Assembly (NCBI GenBank): GCA_002011475.1 | Contig: MTNP01000042.1 | Coordinates: 1 to 57,070, forward strand | DNA length: 57,070 nt | DNA from: Dehalococcoides sp. JdFR-54 | GTDB taxonomy: Bacteria; Chloroflexota; Dehalococcoidia; JdFR-54 | Direction: 5' to 3' | In this document: positions 1 to 8,888 of the stretch, piece after piece | Numbering within the stretch: the stretch's first letter is position 1 | Layout: every line of letters starts with the position of its first letter | Program-made: the position numbers and the translations under genes | The notes under the pieces: model-generated | What the model saw: only the letters and a program-made list of their open reading frames with translations | What the model was told of the DNA's origin: nothing | Database searches by the model: none

Positions 1-126
1 GCCTGTGGCCTCTTGGGCGACATCACCGCCCGCTTCTCTGTCTCGGCTCGGGGGGCCCGGGCCGGCTTGCCCAGCCTCGACCAGCTAGCCGGGGAGTACC
101 AAGCCCGCACCGGGCATAGGCTCTAG
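1..126 (+). CDS. C-terminal 41 residues of an unidentified protein (5' end outside window)
   Basis: Frame 1 is open from the first base and stops at TAG 124-126, giving a 41-residue tail that begins [12 protein letters not shown] and ends ARTGHRL. Composition and codon use look like the surrounding genes, so it is probably a real C-terminus rather than a chance frame. It converges on clpP, whose stop codon overlaps this one by a few bases. I do not recognise the family from so short a tail. Confidence 0.5.
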   Translation, partial: ACGLLGDITARFSVSARGARAGLPSLDQLAGEYQARTGHRL

Positions 127-740
127 CTGCCCCTCCTCCCCTCCTCCTTGGGACGCAAGATCTGGTCCACGATCCCGTATTCCACCGCCTGCTCGGCACT
201 GAGGTAGAAATCGCGGTCGGTGTCCCGGGCGATCCTATCCAGGGGCTGACCGGTGTGCTTGGCTATGATCTCCCGGAGGATGTCCTGAACCCTGAGGATC
301 TCCTTGGCGGCGATGGCGATATCAGCCGCCTGTCCCTGGGCACCCCCGGCTGGCTGATGCAGATGGATGGTGGCATTGGGCAAGGCGTAGCGCTTGCCCT
401 TGGCCCCGGCGCACAGCAACACCGTCCCCATGCTCGCCGCCAGCCCCACGCAGATGGTGGACACATCGGGGCGAATGAGCTGCATGGTGTCATAGATGGC
501 CAGGCCGCTGCTGATGATGCCCCCGGGACAATGGATGTAGAGGCTGATATCCTTGTCGGGGTCCTCCCTCTCCAGGTAGAGGAGCTGGGCGATAATAAGA
601 TTGGCCATCTGGTCATTGATGGGCATGCCCAAGAACACGATGCGCTCCTTGAGCAGCAAGGAGTAGATATCGAAGGCGCGCTCCCCCCGGGCGCCGCTCT
701 CGATAACCATCGGGATCACATTCTGTGGCTCAATACTCAT
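123..740 (-). CDS. clpP: ATP-dependent Clp protease proteolytic subunit ClpP
   Basis: Serine peptidase that forms the tetradecameric barrel of the Clp protease and degrades proteins fed by ClpX or ClpC in the cytoplasm. The 205-residue length is normal. The catalytic triad is visible: Ser103 in GLAASMG, His128 in HLHQP, Asp177 in [14 protein letters not shown], with the 25- and 49-residue spacings of the E. coli enzyme. The oxyanion-loop CPGG is at 71-74. The ATG overlaps the stop of tig by four bases (ATGA), so it is translated from the tig message. The tig-clpP pairing is common in bacteria; clpX is not next door. Confidence 0.97.
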   Translation of the reverse strand: MSIEPQNVIPMVIESGARGERAFDIYSLLLKERIVFLGMPINDQMANLIIAQLLYLEREDPDKDISLYIHCPGGIISSGLAIYDTMQLIRPDVSTICVGLAASMGTVLLCAGAKGKRYALPNATIHLHQPAGGAQGQAADIAIAAKEILRVQDILREIIAKHTGQPLDRIARDTDRDFYLSAEQAVEYGIVDQILRPKEEGRRGS

Positions 741-2068
741 CTCTTACCCCCATCCTGAAATTGACTAGACCTGGTGACCTCTTCCGGTCTCTCGCCTTTG
801 GCTATGTCTCTCAGTCGGTGCACGGTTTTTCGTCTGAGCAACCATTGCTCTATGGAGCGGCGGCCTTCAGGGGAGCTGAGGCGTCGCCGCGCCTCCTCAA
901 CCCCATGCCCTGCCCTGGATAGGCGATCTTGGATCTCGGCCTCCACCTCCTCCGGGGCCACCTCGATATTCTCCCGGGCGGCGATCTCGCTGAGGACCAG
1001 GGAACGCATCAGCCGCTTGCGGGCCACAGGCTGTAGCTCTTCTTTCAACTCCGCCTCCGATTTCCCGATCCGGCTGAGGTAGGCATCCACCCCGCCTTCT
1101 CCTCCCTGAAAGAGTCGGGCCTGCTCCTCCACAAGATAGGCTACCTCCTGCTCCACCAGCAAGGGGGGCAGCTCCACATTGGCCAGCTCCACCACCGAAT
1201 CGATCACCTTCTCTTCGTAGCGCTCTTGGGCCTGGACTTCTGCCCGCCTTAATAAATCGGAGAAGATGCGGTCCCTTAGCTGCTCCAGGCTGTCAAAGCC
1301 TTGCCCCAGGCTCCTGGCAAAACCATCGTCCAGCTCAGGGAGCCTTTTCTCCTTTACCTCCCTGACCACCACCTTAAAGGCATAAGTCTTGCCCGCCAGG
1401 TCTTTATTGGCATGCTCCGTGGGAAAGGCGAGGCTGAATCCCTTCTCCTGGTCTGCTGTCATGCCCACAATCTCCTGGGCAAAGCCAGGCAGGGGCACCG
1501 AGGAGTTCTCCATTACTTGATATTGAATATTCTTTTGACTGGAGGGCTCACCCCCGTCCACACTGTTCTCCACATCCATAGTGACCAGGTCTCCGAATCG
1601 CACTGGCCTGACCGCCGGCTCCCAAGGAGCCTGCTGCCAGCGAAGTCGCTCCAGCACCTCATCTACCTGGGCCTGGGTAATCTCCACCGGCTCGTAGGGA
1701 ACCCTGATGCTCTTATAGTCGCCCAATTCAACAGGGGGCCGCAAGGCTACCCTGGCCGTGAAGATAGGCGGGTCGCGCCGGGTGATTTCGATCTGCGGCT
1801 GGGTTATGGGCTCCAGTCCCTGCTCTTGGATAGCCTGCTCGTAGATTTCCGGTATCAGTCGCTCCAGGGCCTCCTCTACCAGAACCTCCCGACCCAGATA
1901 GCGTTCCACCAGCACCCGAGGTGCCTTGCCTTTGCGAAAGCCGGGCACGTTGACCCTGCCCACCAACCGCCGATAAGCCCTGTCCAGGGAGCGCTCCATT
2001 TCCTCTGACTCCACCTCGATATGGAGCGCTACCTGGCCGTTCCCGGCATCCTCTCTCTTTACTCTCAC
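737..2068 (-). CDS. tig: Trigger factor (ribosome-associated chaperone and peptidyl-prolyl isomerase)
   Basis: Binds ribosomal protein uL23 at the exit tunnel and shelters nascent chains. With the start chosen here the protein has 443 residues. The N-terminal ribosome-binding signature GFRKGKAP is at about 43-50, followed by an FKBP-type middle domain (about 150-240) and the helical C-terminal arms. The frame is open to 2116, but that longer version would run through the TATAAT and TTGACC boxes of its own promoter. I therefore chose the GTG at 2066-2068, which begins VRVKRED, the usual trigger factor N-terminus. First gene of the tig-clpP operon. Confidence 0.95.
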   Translation of the reverse strand: MRVKREDAGNGQVALHIEVESEEMERSLDRAYRRLVGRVNVPGFRKGKAPRVLVERYLGREVLVEEALERLIPEIYEQAIQEQGLEPITQPQIEITRRDPPIFTARVALRPPVELGDYKSIRVPYEPVEITQAQVDEVLERLRWQQAPWEPAVRPVRFGDLVTMDVENSVDGGEPSSQKNIQYQVMENSSVPLPGFAQEIVGMTADQEKGFSLAFPTEHANKDLAGKTYAFKVVVREVKEKRLPELDDGFARSLGQGFDSLEQLRDRIFSDLLRRAEVQAQERYEEKVIDSVVELANVELPPLLVEQEVAYLVEEQARLFQGGEGGVDAYLSRIGKSEAELKEELQPVARKRLMRSLVLSEIAARENIEVAPEEVEAEIQDRLSRAGHGVEEARRRLSSPEGRRSIEQWLLRRKTVHRLRDIAKGERPEEVTRSSQFQDGGKR

Positions 2069-2086
2069 CCTAGCCCCCTGTGCCCG

Positions 2087-2116
2087 ATTATAGCAGGGCC
2101 CGATGGAGGGGGTCAA
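2087..2116 (-). promoter_or_regulatory. Sigma-70-type promoter of tig-clpP
   Basis: On the minus strand TTGACC (2111-2116) and TATAAT (2087-2092) are separated by 18 bases. Transcription would start near 2080, giving a leader of about 12 bases before the GTG at 2068. The boxes lie inside the longest open frame, which is why the downstream start is preferred. Confidence 0.75.
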
Positions 2117-2166
2117 TGATGGAGGCCAGAACTCGGCTAAGTCCCTACCTTATAGGGCGGATTTGC

Positions 2167-3972
2167 CTATTGCTGGCCATTTATCAATTTGAGGTGCAAC
2201 TCCCGGAGCTGCTCCTCGGGTACCGGGGAGGGGGCATTGGTGAGCAAATCCACAGCGCTCTGGGTCTTGGGAAAGGCGATGACCTCGCGGATGTTCTCCT
2301 CCCCGGCCAGCAGCATAACGATGCGGTCGATGCCGGGGGCAATGCCCCCATGGGGTGGGGCGCCGTATTCGAAGGCCTCGAGCAGGTGCCCGAAGCGCTC
2401 CCGGATCTCCTCGTCTGTGTAGCCCAGGAGGTGGAAGACCTTCTCTTGAAGCTCTCGTTTATGGATCCTGATGCTGCCGCTGGACAGCTCATGGCCGTTG
2501 CAAACGATGTCGTAGTGTCTGGACCTCACCTTCTCCGGGGCTGTATCCAGCAGCGGTATATCCTCCTCCACAGGGGCGGTGAAGGGGTGGTGCATGGGGG
2601 TCCAGTGTCCGGCCTGGGCATCCCACTCCAGCAGGGGGAAGCCCTGGATGAAGACGAAGGCCAGGAGATTGGGGTCAGCCAGCTTGAGGCGGCGACCCAT
2701 TTCCAGCCTGAGTTCATTCAATACCCTCCTCACCATGGGGGTATTGCCAGCGGCGATGAGCAGGAGGTCACCCCCCTTGGCCCCAAAGCGCTGGGCCATG
2801 GCGCGCACCTGCTCCAGGGTCAGATACTTGGCCGCCACGGAGCGCACCCCTTCCAGGGTCAAGCCATTCAGGCTGCTGCCCTCCTCCCCCAGCCCCAGGG
2901 TGACCAAACCCTTGGCACCGTAGGACTTGGCCAGCTCGCCCAGCTCCTCCAGCTGGCGGCGGGAGTAGCTGGCGCCGCCAGGGATGCAAATGCCAGCCAC
3001 CAATCCCTTCTCCTCCACAGCGGAGCGGAAGGGCATAAACTCGGAGCCGGCCACGATATCGGTCACCTCCCGAAGCTCCAACCCGAAGCGGACATCGGGC
3101 TTATCGGTGCCGAAGCGTTCCAGGCACTGGGCATAGGTGAGGCGAGGGAAGGGTTTGATGACCCGCATGTCGGGCTTGACCGTTGCCACCAGCTCGGTGA
3201 ACATGTCCTCCAGGAGGCCCAGAATGTCCTCCTCATCTATAAAGCTCATCTCCAGGTCGAGCTGGGTGAACTCGGGCTGGCGGTCAGCCCTCAGGTCCTC
3301 ATCGCGGAAGCAGCGGGCTATCTGGAAGTATTTCTCCAGTCCCGCCACCATGAGGATCTGCTTCAACTGCTGGGGCGACTGGGGTAAGGCATAGAACCTG
3401 CCCGGGGAGATGCGGCTGGGCACCAGGTAGTCCCTGGCCCCCTCGGGGGTGCTCTTGATCAGGATAGGCGTCTCCACCTCGATAAAGCCGCGGGCATCCA
3501 GGAAGTCCCTGATGAACTTGACCACCCTGTGGCGCAGGATGATGTTATCCTTCATCCTGGGGCGCCTCATATCCAGGTAGCGATATTTGAGGCGCAGGGG
3601 CTCCTCCACTTCTACATCCTCGTTTATGTAGAAGGGGGGTGTCTTTGAGGTATTAAGAATGGTGGCTGATCGGGCGATCACCTCCACCTCGCCGGTGGCC
3701 AGCTTCGGGTTCTCGGTGCCCTTGGGCCGACGGCTCACCTCCCCCTTGACCTGGAGCACGAACTCATTGCGCAGCTTATCCGCTACCTGATGGGCCTCCG
3801 GGGAGACCTCGGGGTTAAACACCACCTGCACCAGCCCCTCCCGGTCCCTGAGGTCGATAAACACCAGGCCACCGTGGTCACGGCGGCGGTGCACCCAGCC
3901 TGCTAGGCTCACCCGCTGACCTATGTGTTCCGCCCTGAGCTGGCCACAGTAGATTGTCCTCAGCAAAGCCAT
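2167..3972 (-). CDS. aspS: Aspartyl-tRNA synthetase, bacterial type
   Basis: Class IIb synthetase that charges tRNA-Asp. At 601 residues it has the bacterial architecture: N-terminal OB-fold anticodon domain (about 1-105), catalytic core with QSPQQLKQ at 198-205 and motif 2 FRDE at 222-225, a GAD insertion at roughly 290-420, and motif 3 GIAPGIDRIVMLLAG at 543-557. The start ATG is directly preceded by AGAGGAG. It has its own promoter and lies back to back with ogt. Whether it also charges tRNA-Asn cannot be judged here because neither AsnRS nor GatCAB is in the window. Confidence 0.97.
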   Translation of the reverse strand: MALLRTIYCGQLRAEHIGQRVSLAGWVHRRRDHGGLVFIDLRDREGLVQVVFNPEVSPEAHQVADKLRNEFVLQVKGEVSRRPKGTENPKLATGEVEVIARSATILNTSKTPPFYINEDVEVEEPLRLKYRYLDMRRPRMKDNIILRHRVVKFIRDFLDARGFIEVETPILIKSTPEGARDYLVPSRISPGRFYALPQSPQQLKQILMVAGLEKYFQIARCFRDEDLRADRQPEFTQLDLEMSFIDEEDILGLLEDMFTELVATVKPDMRVIKPFPRLTYAQCLERFGTDKPDVRFGLELREVTDIVAGSEFMPFRSAVEEKGLVAGICIPGGASYSRRQLEELGELAKSYGAKGLVTLGLGEEGSSLNGLTLEGVRSVAAKYLTLEQVRAMAQRFGAKGGDLLLIAAGNTPMVRRVLNELRLEMGRRLKLADPNLLAFVFIQGFPLLEWDAQAGHWTPMHHPFTAPVEEDIPLLDTAPEKVRSRHYDIVCNGHELSSGSIRIHKRELQEKVFHLLGYTDEEIRERFGHLLEAFEYGAPPHGGIAPGIDRIVMLLAGEENIREVIAFPKTQSAVDLLTNAPSPVPEEQLRELHLKLINGQQ

Positions 3973-3993
3973 TCTCCTCTGCCTTGTTCCTCG

Positions 3994-4022
3994 ATTATAG
4001 CCCAGAGAGCCCAGGCTTTCAA
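3994..4022 (-). promoter_or_regulatory. Promoter of aspS
   Basis: TTGAAA (4017-4022) and TATAAT (3994-3999) on the minus strand with a 17-base spacer. Transcription would start near 3987, about 15 bases before the aspS ATG. Confidence 0.75.
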
Positions 4023-4031
4023 CTTGGCCAG

Positions 4032-4060
4032 TTGTCTCCTGACCAGGGCCATGCTATAGT
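4032..4060 (+). promoter_or_regulatory. Candidate promoter of ogt
   Basis: TTGTCT (4032-4037) and TATAGT (4055-4060) with a 17-base spacer, nearly touching the -35 of the divergent aspS promoter. The predicted start point is near 4067, only about four bases before the ogt ATG, so the message may be close to leaderless. Confidence 0.5.
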
Positions 4061-4070
4061 TGATGCCATA

Positions 4071-4616
4071 ATGAAGCCATTTTATGCCGTCTTCGAGGTG
4101 GGAAGCCCAATTGCCAGCTCGCTTCAAGAGAACCAGGCCAAGGTGGAAAAGGGCTGGATGGCGCTTCTGGGCTCGGAGCAGGGCATCCGAAGGGTGGTCT
4201 TGCCCCAGCCCTCACCCCGGGCCGCCGTGGAGGCCCTGGGCAAGGCCGCAGACGGGTGCATAAGGGGTGATTCTGCCTTTGCTGACCTTCAGGAGCAGAT
4301 AAAGGGGTACTTCAAAGGGGAGGTAAAGGGCTTCACGGCTCGGCTTGACCTCTCCGAGATTACCCCTTTTCAGAGACAAGTCTATGAGGTCAACAACACC
4401 ATCCCCTATGGGGAGACCCGCAGCTACGGGTGGGTGGCCCAGCATCTGGGAAAACCCGAAGCGGCCCGGGCGGTGGGCCAAGCCCTGGCCCGAAACCCTC
4501 TCCCCCTGCTCATCCCCTGCCATAGGGTGGTGGCCGGGGATGGGGGCCTGGGGGGCTATGGCGGGGGGCTGGGACTCAAGCGTTGGCTGCTGGAGATGGA
4601 GGCGGCGCATCGCTGA
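4071..4616 (+). CDS. ogt: Methylated-DNA--protein-cysteine methyltransferase
   Basis: Suicide repair enzyme that moves the methyl group from O6-methylguanine (and O4-methylthymine) in DNA onto its own cysteine. 181 residues, in the usual range. The active-site motif IPCHRVV is followed by the typical GGYGGGLGLKRWLLEME C-terminus; the preceding winged-helix DNA-binding part begins near TPFQRQVYEV. The frame is open from 3954, but the ATG at 4071 gives the natural N-terminus MKPFYAVF and lies just after the candidate promoter. No clear Shine-Dalgarno sequence precedes it. Convergent with dnaE. Confidence 0.92.
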   Translation: MKPFYAVFEVGSPIASSLQENQAKVEKGWMALLGSEQGIRRVVLPQPSPRAAVEALGKAADGCIRGDSAFADLQEQIKGYFKGEVKGFTARLDLSEITPFQRQVYEVNNTIPYGETRSYGWVAQHLGKPEAARAVGQALARNPLPLLIPCHRVVAGDGGLGGYGGGLGLKRWLLEMEAAHR

Positions 4617-4624
4617 TGGCGGAA

Positions 4625-4649
4625 GGGCGTTCGCAAAAAAACAACGCCC
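4625..4649. other. Inverted repeat between the convergent ogt and dnaE ends
   Basis: GGGCGTT (4625-4631) pairs with AACGCCC (4643-4649) around an A-rich 11-base loop. It lies between two convergent genes, where a two-way terminator would be expected, but there is no U-run after the stem on either strand. The terminator role is a guess. Confidence 0.3.
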
Positions 4650-4652
4650 AGG

Positions 4653-7600
4653 TCAGGAAAGGACCTCCACGTTTCCCTCCCCCACCAGCGCCACCAGCTT
4701 CTCCTCCAGCTCTGGGCAGTAACCGACGGAGATATGGGGCAGCTCCATATTGACCATTTCGCCGCCGCTATGGACAACCAGGCGCACCTCCCCCTGCCCC
4801 GGATAGCGGACCAATAGCTCCAGCACCTGCCTCAGCCGGGCCCGGTCGCTGGGCTCATCCTCCGTCTGATAGAGCTTGATGGATACTTTGTGTCGAGCTC
4901 CTTTTGGCGCCGTCGTCACGGGGCCAGCCTCGGCCTCAAAGCGCGGGGCTGGTGATTCCCCCTGGGGCTGGTAAGGGCGTACCTTCTGGCAACTGAGGCT
5001 CACCCGCTCGCCCCGCACCCTGACCCTGCCCAGAACCACCAGGATATTCCCCTCCTGCCACAGCTCCTCGGTATCGGCATAGACCTCGGGCCAGACGCTG
5101 ACCTCCAGGCTACCCTCCAGATCCTCCAGGGTGGCGATAACGAAGGGGCGGTTGTCCTTGGTGAAGGAATGCCGCACCGATATCACGGAGCCAGCCACTA
5201 TCACCGTTTGTCCTGCCATCTCAGCATCCATCTGCCCACATAGGGCGGTGGTGGCCGAGGCCAGCTCTGGTGCCGCCTGGCTGAAGGGGTGCTCCGAGAG
5301 GTAGGCCCCGGTGAGCTCCTTTTCCCAGGTCAGCTTCTCGCGGAGGGGCACCTCTACCTGGGGGATGTCTATGGCAGGCAAGGGGGTGGGCACGTTGTGG
5401 CCCCAGAGGTCAAACATGGTCGATTGTCCGGTGTCGCGGAGGCGCTGCTGGTGCTGGGCCAGGGAGAGGATGCGGTCCAGGCTCTGAAGCAGGCCCCCCC
5501 GTGGCCCCAGGGAATCCAGGGCACCCACCTTGATAAGGCTCTCCAGGGCCCGGCGGTTGATGCCCCGAAGCTGGGCACGGCGACAAAAGTCTTCTATGGA
5601 CGCAAAGGGGCCGCCCTCCTGGCGCGCCGCCAGGAGGGGTTCCAGGGCCAACTCCCCCACATTCTTGATAGCCCCCAGGCCGAAGCGGATAACCCGCTGG
5701 CCCTGGTGCTCCTCGATGGTGAAATCGATCTGGCTCCGGTTGATATCGGGGGGGGCTATGGGGATGCCCAGCCGATGGCATTCCCCCAGGGCTGAGCTCA
5801 CCTTCTCCATATCCCGACTGTGGGTAGTCAGGAAGGCGGTCATATATTCCAGGGGGTAGTTGGCCTTGAGATAGGCGGTCTGGTAGGCGATGAGGGCATA
5901 GCTCACGCTGTGGGCCTTATTGAAAGCGTAGCCGGCGAAGGGCTCGATGAGACGGAAGACCTCCTCGGCCATGGCCCTGGAGAAACCCTTGGCCATAGCC
6001 CCGGCCACGAAGCTCTCCCGCTCCTGTCTCATCACCTCGGGAATTTTCTTGCCCATGGCCTTACGAAACACATCGGCCTGGCCCAGGCTATAGCCGGCGA
6101 AGGCCTGCACGATGAACAGCACTTGTTCCTGATAGACTATCACGCCATAGGTCTCCTCCAGGATCTGGGCCAGGGCGGGGTGGGGGTAGCGGATAGGCTC
6201 CAGGCCATGCTTGGCCTTGATAAAGGTGGGGATATGCTCCATGGGACCGGGGCGATACAGGGCGATCATGGCCGCGATGTCGCTGAAGGAGGAGGGCTTG
6301 AGCTCCTTGATGTAGCGGCGCATCCCGGCGCCTTCCAGCTGGAAAACCCCTCCCGTCTCTCCAGAACTCAACAGCTCGAAGGCCTTGGCATCATCCAGGG
6401 GCAACTGGTTCAGGTCGATATCGATGCCCCTGGTGGCCTGGATAATCTCCTTGGCCTTCCCCAGGATGGTCAGGTTGGTCAGCCCCAGGAAGTCCATTTT
6501 GAGCAGGCCGATCCTGGCGATGTCCTCCATGCTGAACTGGGTCATGGTGGCTGAGGTCTCATCGTTGCCCCGGCCGGCCCGCTGCAAGGGCACATAGTTG
6601 ACCAGTGGTTCCCGGGAGATAACCACCCCGGCAGCATGGGTGCTGGCGTGGCGAGCCAGTCCCTCCAGTCGCCTGGCCGAGTCCACTAGATAGCGTACCG
6701 CCTGGTCCTGTCCATAGATGGTCCTGAGCTCGCTGCTCTGGTCCAGGGCCTTGTCCAGGGTCACCCCCGGCCCCAGGGGCACCAACCTGGCTATGCGGTC
6801 GACATCCCCGTAAGACATGCCCAGGGCACGTCCCACATCCCGCAGGGCAGCCCTGGCCCCCAGGGTGCCAAAGGTGATGATCTGGGCCACCCGGTCAGAG
6901 CCGTATTTCCTGACGGCATAGTTCAACACCTCGTCGCGACGGTCATCCTGGAAGTCCAGGTCGATATCGGGCATCTCCCGCCGTTCTATATTGAGGAAGC
7001 GCTCAAACACCAGCTTCATGGCCAGGGGGTCTATCTCGGTAATCCTCAGGCAGTAGAGGATGAGGCTGGCCGCGGCGCTGCCCCTAACCCCGAAGAGGAT
7101 CCCCTGGCGGCGAGCAAAGGAGATGAGGTCCCAGACCACCAGGAAGTAGTTGGCGAACTGGGTTTGCTTGACCACCTCCAACTCGTAGGCCAGTCGTTCC
7201 CTGGCCTCGGGGGTGGGGTTGGGGTAACGCTGTTCAAAGCCCTGCCAGCACAGCTCGGCCAGGTAATCATCGGCGCTCTTCCCCGGCGGCAGCTCCACCT
7301 GGGGCAGGTGCAGGCGCTCGAATTCCAGATGAAGATCGCACATCTCCGCGATGTGAGCGGCGTTCTCCAGGGCCTGGGGGAGGTCTGCGTAGAGCTCGGC
7401 CATCTCTTGAGGGCTTCGCAAATAGAAACTATCCCCGGGCATTTTGAATCGCTTCTCATCGTAGACCGAGGTGTTGGTCTGGATGCATAGCAGAAGCTCA
7501 TGGGCTGAGGCATCCTCCCTGTTCACATAGTGGACATCGTTGGTAGCCACTAAGGGTAAGCCCAGCTCCTGGCTCATGGAGATGAGTTCAGCGTTTATGG

Positions 7601-8138
7601 TCTCCAGGTCGGGGATAGGGTGCCTCAGGATCTCCAGATAGAAGTCGCCGAAGTTCTCCCGGTACCATAGGGCAGCCTCCTTGGCCTGTTGACGGCGTCC
7701 CTCCAGGATAAGCCGGCCCAGCTCCCCCTGGGGACAGGCGGAAAGGGCTATCAGGCCTTGATGGTACTGGGCGAGGAGCTCCTTATCCACCCTTGGCTTG
7801 TAATAGAAGCCCTCCAAATGGGCCTTGGTGATGAGCTGCAACAGATTACAATAGCCTGTCTCATCCTTGGCCAGAAGCACCAAGTGATAGGGGTTCTTCT
7901 CCGCAGGGTCGCGGCTGTGCCGGCTGTCCAGAGCCACATAGGTCTCACAGCCGATGATGGGCTTTATGCCGGCTTCGCGGGCAGCTTGATAAAAGGCGAT
8001 GGCGCCATATAGGGCGCCATGGTCGGTGATGGCCAAGCTATCCATTCCCAGCTCTGTGGCTCGGCCCACCAGCTCCGGGATATAGCACATACCATCGAGG
8101 AGGCTATACTCAGTATGGACATGCAGATGGGCAAACAC
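4653..8138 (-). CDS. dnaE: DNA polymerase III alpha subunit
   Basis: Replicative DNA polymerase, DnaE1 type. With the start used here it has 1161 residues. The N-terminal PHP domain begins HLHVHTEYSLLDGM (from residue 4). The family-C catalytic aspartates are in MPDIDLDFQDDRRDE, and the basic GLARHASTHAAGVVIS stretch follows. An OB-fold of the tRNA-anti type lies near the C-terminus (GSVISVRHSFTKDNRPFV). The open frame reaches a GTG at 8174, but a TTGCCT/TATAAT promoter lies inside that extension. The GTG at 8136-8138, six bases after GGAG (8145-8148), fits both the promoter and the family N-terminus. Confidence 0.96.
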   Translation of the reverse strand: MFAHLHVHTEYSLLDGMCYIPELVGRATELGMDSLAITDHGALYGAIAFYQAAREAGIKPIIGCETYVALDSRHSRDPAEKNPYHLVLLAKDETGYCNLLQLITKAHLEGFYYKPRVDKELLAQYHQGLIALSACPQGELGRLILEGRRQQAKEAALWYRENFGDFYLEILRHPIPDLETINAELISMSQELGLPLVATNDVHYVNREDASAHELLLCIQTNTSVYDEKRFKMPGDSFYLRSPQEMAELYADLPQALENAAHIAEMCDLHLEFERLHLPQVELPPGKSADDYLAELCWQGFEQRYPNPTPEARERLAYELEVVKQTQFANYFLVVWDLISFARRQGILFGVRGSAAASLILYCLRITEIDPLAMKLVFERFLNIERREMPDIDLDFQDDRRDEVLNYAVRKYGSDRVAQIITFGTLGARAALRDVGRALGMSYGDVDRIARLVPLGPGVTLDKALDQSSELRTIYGQDQAVRYLVDSARRLEGLARHASTHAAGVVISREPLVNYVPLQRAGRGNDETSATMTQFSMEDIARIGLLKMDFLGLTNLTILGKAKEIIQATRGIDIDLNQLPLDDAKAFELLSSGETGGVFQLEGAGMRRYIKELKPSSFSDIAAMIALYRPGPMEHIPTFIKAKHGLEPIRYPHPALAQILEETYGVIVYQEQVLFIVQAFAGYSLGQADVFRKAMGKKIPEVMRQERESFVAGAMAKGFSRAMAEEVFRLIEPFAGYAFNKAHSVSYALIAYQTAYLKANYPLEYMTAFLTTHSRDMEKVSSALGECHRLGIPIAPPDINRSQIDFTIEEHQGQRVIRFGLGAIKNVGELALEPLLAARQEGGPFASIEDFCRRAQLRGINRRALESLIKVGALDSLGPRGGLLQSLDRILSLAQHQQRLRDTGQSTMFDLWGHNVPTPLPAIDIPQVEVPLREKLTWEKELTGAYLSEHPFSQAAPELASATTALCGQMDAEMAGQTVIVAGSVISVRHSFTKDNRPFVIATLEDLEGSLEVSVWPEVYADTEELWQEGNILVVLGRVRVRGERVSLSCQKVRPYQPQGESPAPRFEAEAGPVTTAPKGARHKVSIKLYQTEDEPSDRARLRQVLELLVRYPGQGEVRLVVHSGGEMVNMELPHISVGYCPELEEKLVALVGEGNVEVLS

Positions 8139-8159
8139 GACTCGCTCCAGGTCGCGCTT

Positions 8160-8188
8160 ATTATAGACTATCACCCCCTCGAAGGCAA
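8160..8188 (-). promoter_or_regulatory. Promoter of dnaE
   Basis: TTGCCT (8183-8188) and TATAAT (8160-8165) on the minus strand with a 17-base spacer. The predicted start point is near 8153, leaving a leader of about 15 bases that holds the GGAG ribosome site. The same TTGCCT-17-TATAAT combination recurs at 20871-20899. Confidence 0.72.
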
Positions 8189-8264
8189 TGGCGCTTTCCC
8201 GTTATCCAAAGCAAAGCAACAATAATTTGGTTGGCGATTTGTGGTAGAATTATATAGAGAGTTG

Positions 8265-8888
8265 ATGAACGCCATCGTGCTGGTGGGGGGGCAGAGCCAA
8301 CGCTTTGGGCGGGATAAGTTGGCCCAGAAGATCGGTGGCCTGAGGCTTATCGAGCACGTTTTGGTGCGCCTGGCCGAAATAAGCCCCCGTATCCTCCTGG
8401 TAGGCTCCAACATGGGATTAGACCTGCCCCCCCTGAAGCAAAGCCGTGCGCAGTGGATAGACGATATCTATCCCGGCAAGGGAACCCTGGGCGGGCTCTA
8501 TACCGGGCTCCTGGCCTCCGACACCGAGCACAATATAGCAGTGGGCGGCGATATGCCTTTCCTGAACACAGAACTGCTGTCATACATGCTTTCCTTGGCC
8601 CCGGGCTTCCAGGCAGTGGTGCCCCGCCTGGGGGGATACCTGGAGCCGCTTCATGCTGTATATTCCAAGGGCTGTCTTGAGGCCATCAAGGGGGCGCTGG
8701 AGCAAAATCGGCTCAAGATCGCCGACCTCATCCCCACCCTCAGGGTGAGGTATGTGGAGGAAGAAGAGGTGAACCTATATGACCCAGAGCATCTCAGCCT
8801 TCTCAATATCAATACCCGGGCCGACCTGGAGAGGGCGAGGCTGTTAGTTGGCGGTAAAGCTAGGCCTGAAGCGGAGGCGATGCCATGA
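8265..8888 (+). CDS. mobA: Molybdenum cofactor guanylyltransferase MobA
   Basis: Adds GMP from GTP to molybdopterin to form the guanine dinucleotide form of the cofactor used by DMSO-reductase-family enzymes. 207 residues from the ATG at 8265, which follows AGAGAG. The nucleotide-binding signature VLVGGQSQRFGRDK is at 5-18 (the usual LAGG is VGG here), and GGDMPFLNTEL carries the metal-binding aspartate. The start of the open frame at 8241 is less likely because it precedes an AT-rich TAGAATTATATAG stretch that looks like a -10 region. The stop overlaps moeA by four bases, so this is the first gene of a cofactor operon. Confidence 0.93.
   Translation: MNAIVLVGGQSQRFGRDKLAQKIGGLRLIEHVLVRLAEISPRILLVGSNMGLDLPPLKQSRAQWIDDIYPGKGTLGGLYTGLLASDTEHNIAVGGDMPFLNTELLSYMLSLAPGFQAVVPRLGGYLEPLHAVYSKGCLEAIKGALEQNRLKIADLIPTLRVRYVEEEEVNLYDPEHLSLLNINTRADLERARLLVGGKARPEAEAMP

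Noticed and set aside
2080-3387. A long plus-strand open frame opposite aspS, and many similar long frames opposite tig, dnaE, secD and priA
   Set aside because: They mirror the GC-rich codons of clearly identified genes on the other strand, show no protein-family motifs and have low-complexity composition.
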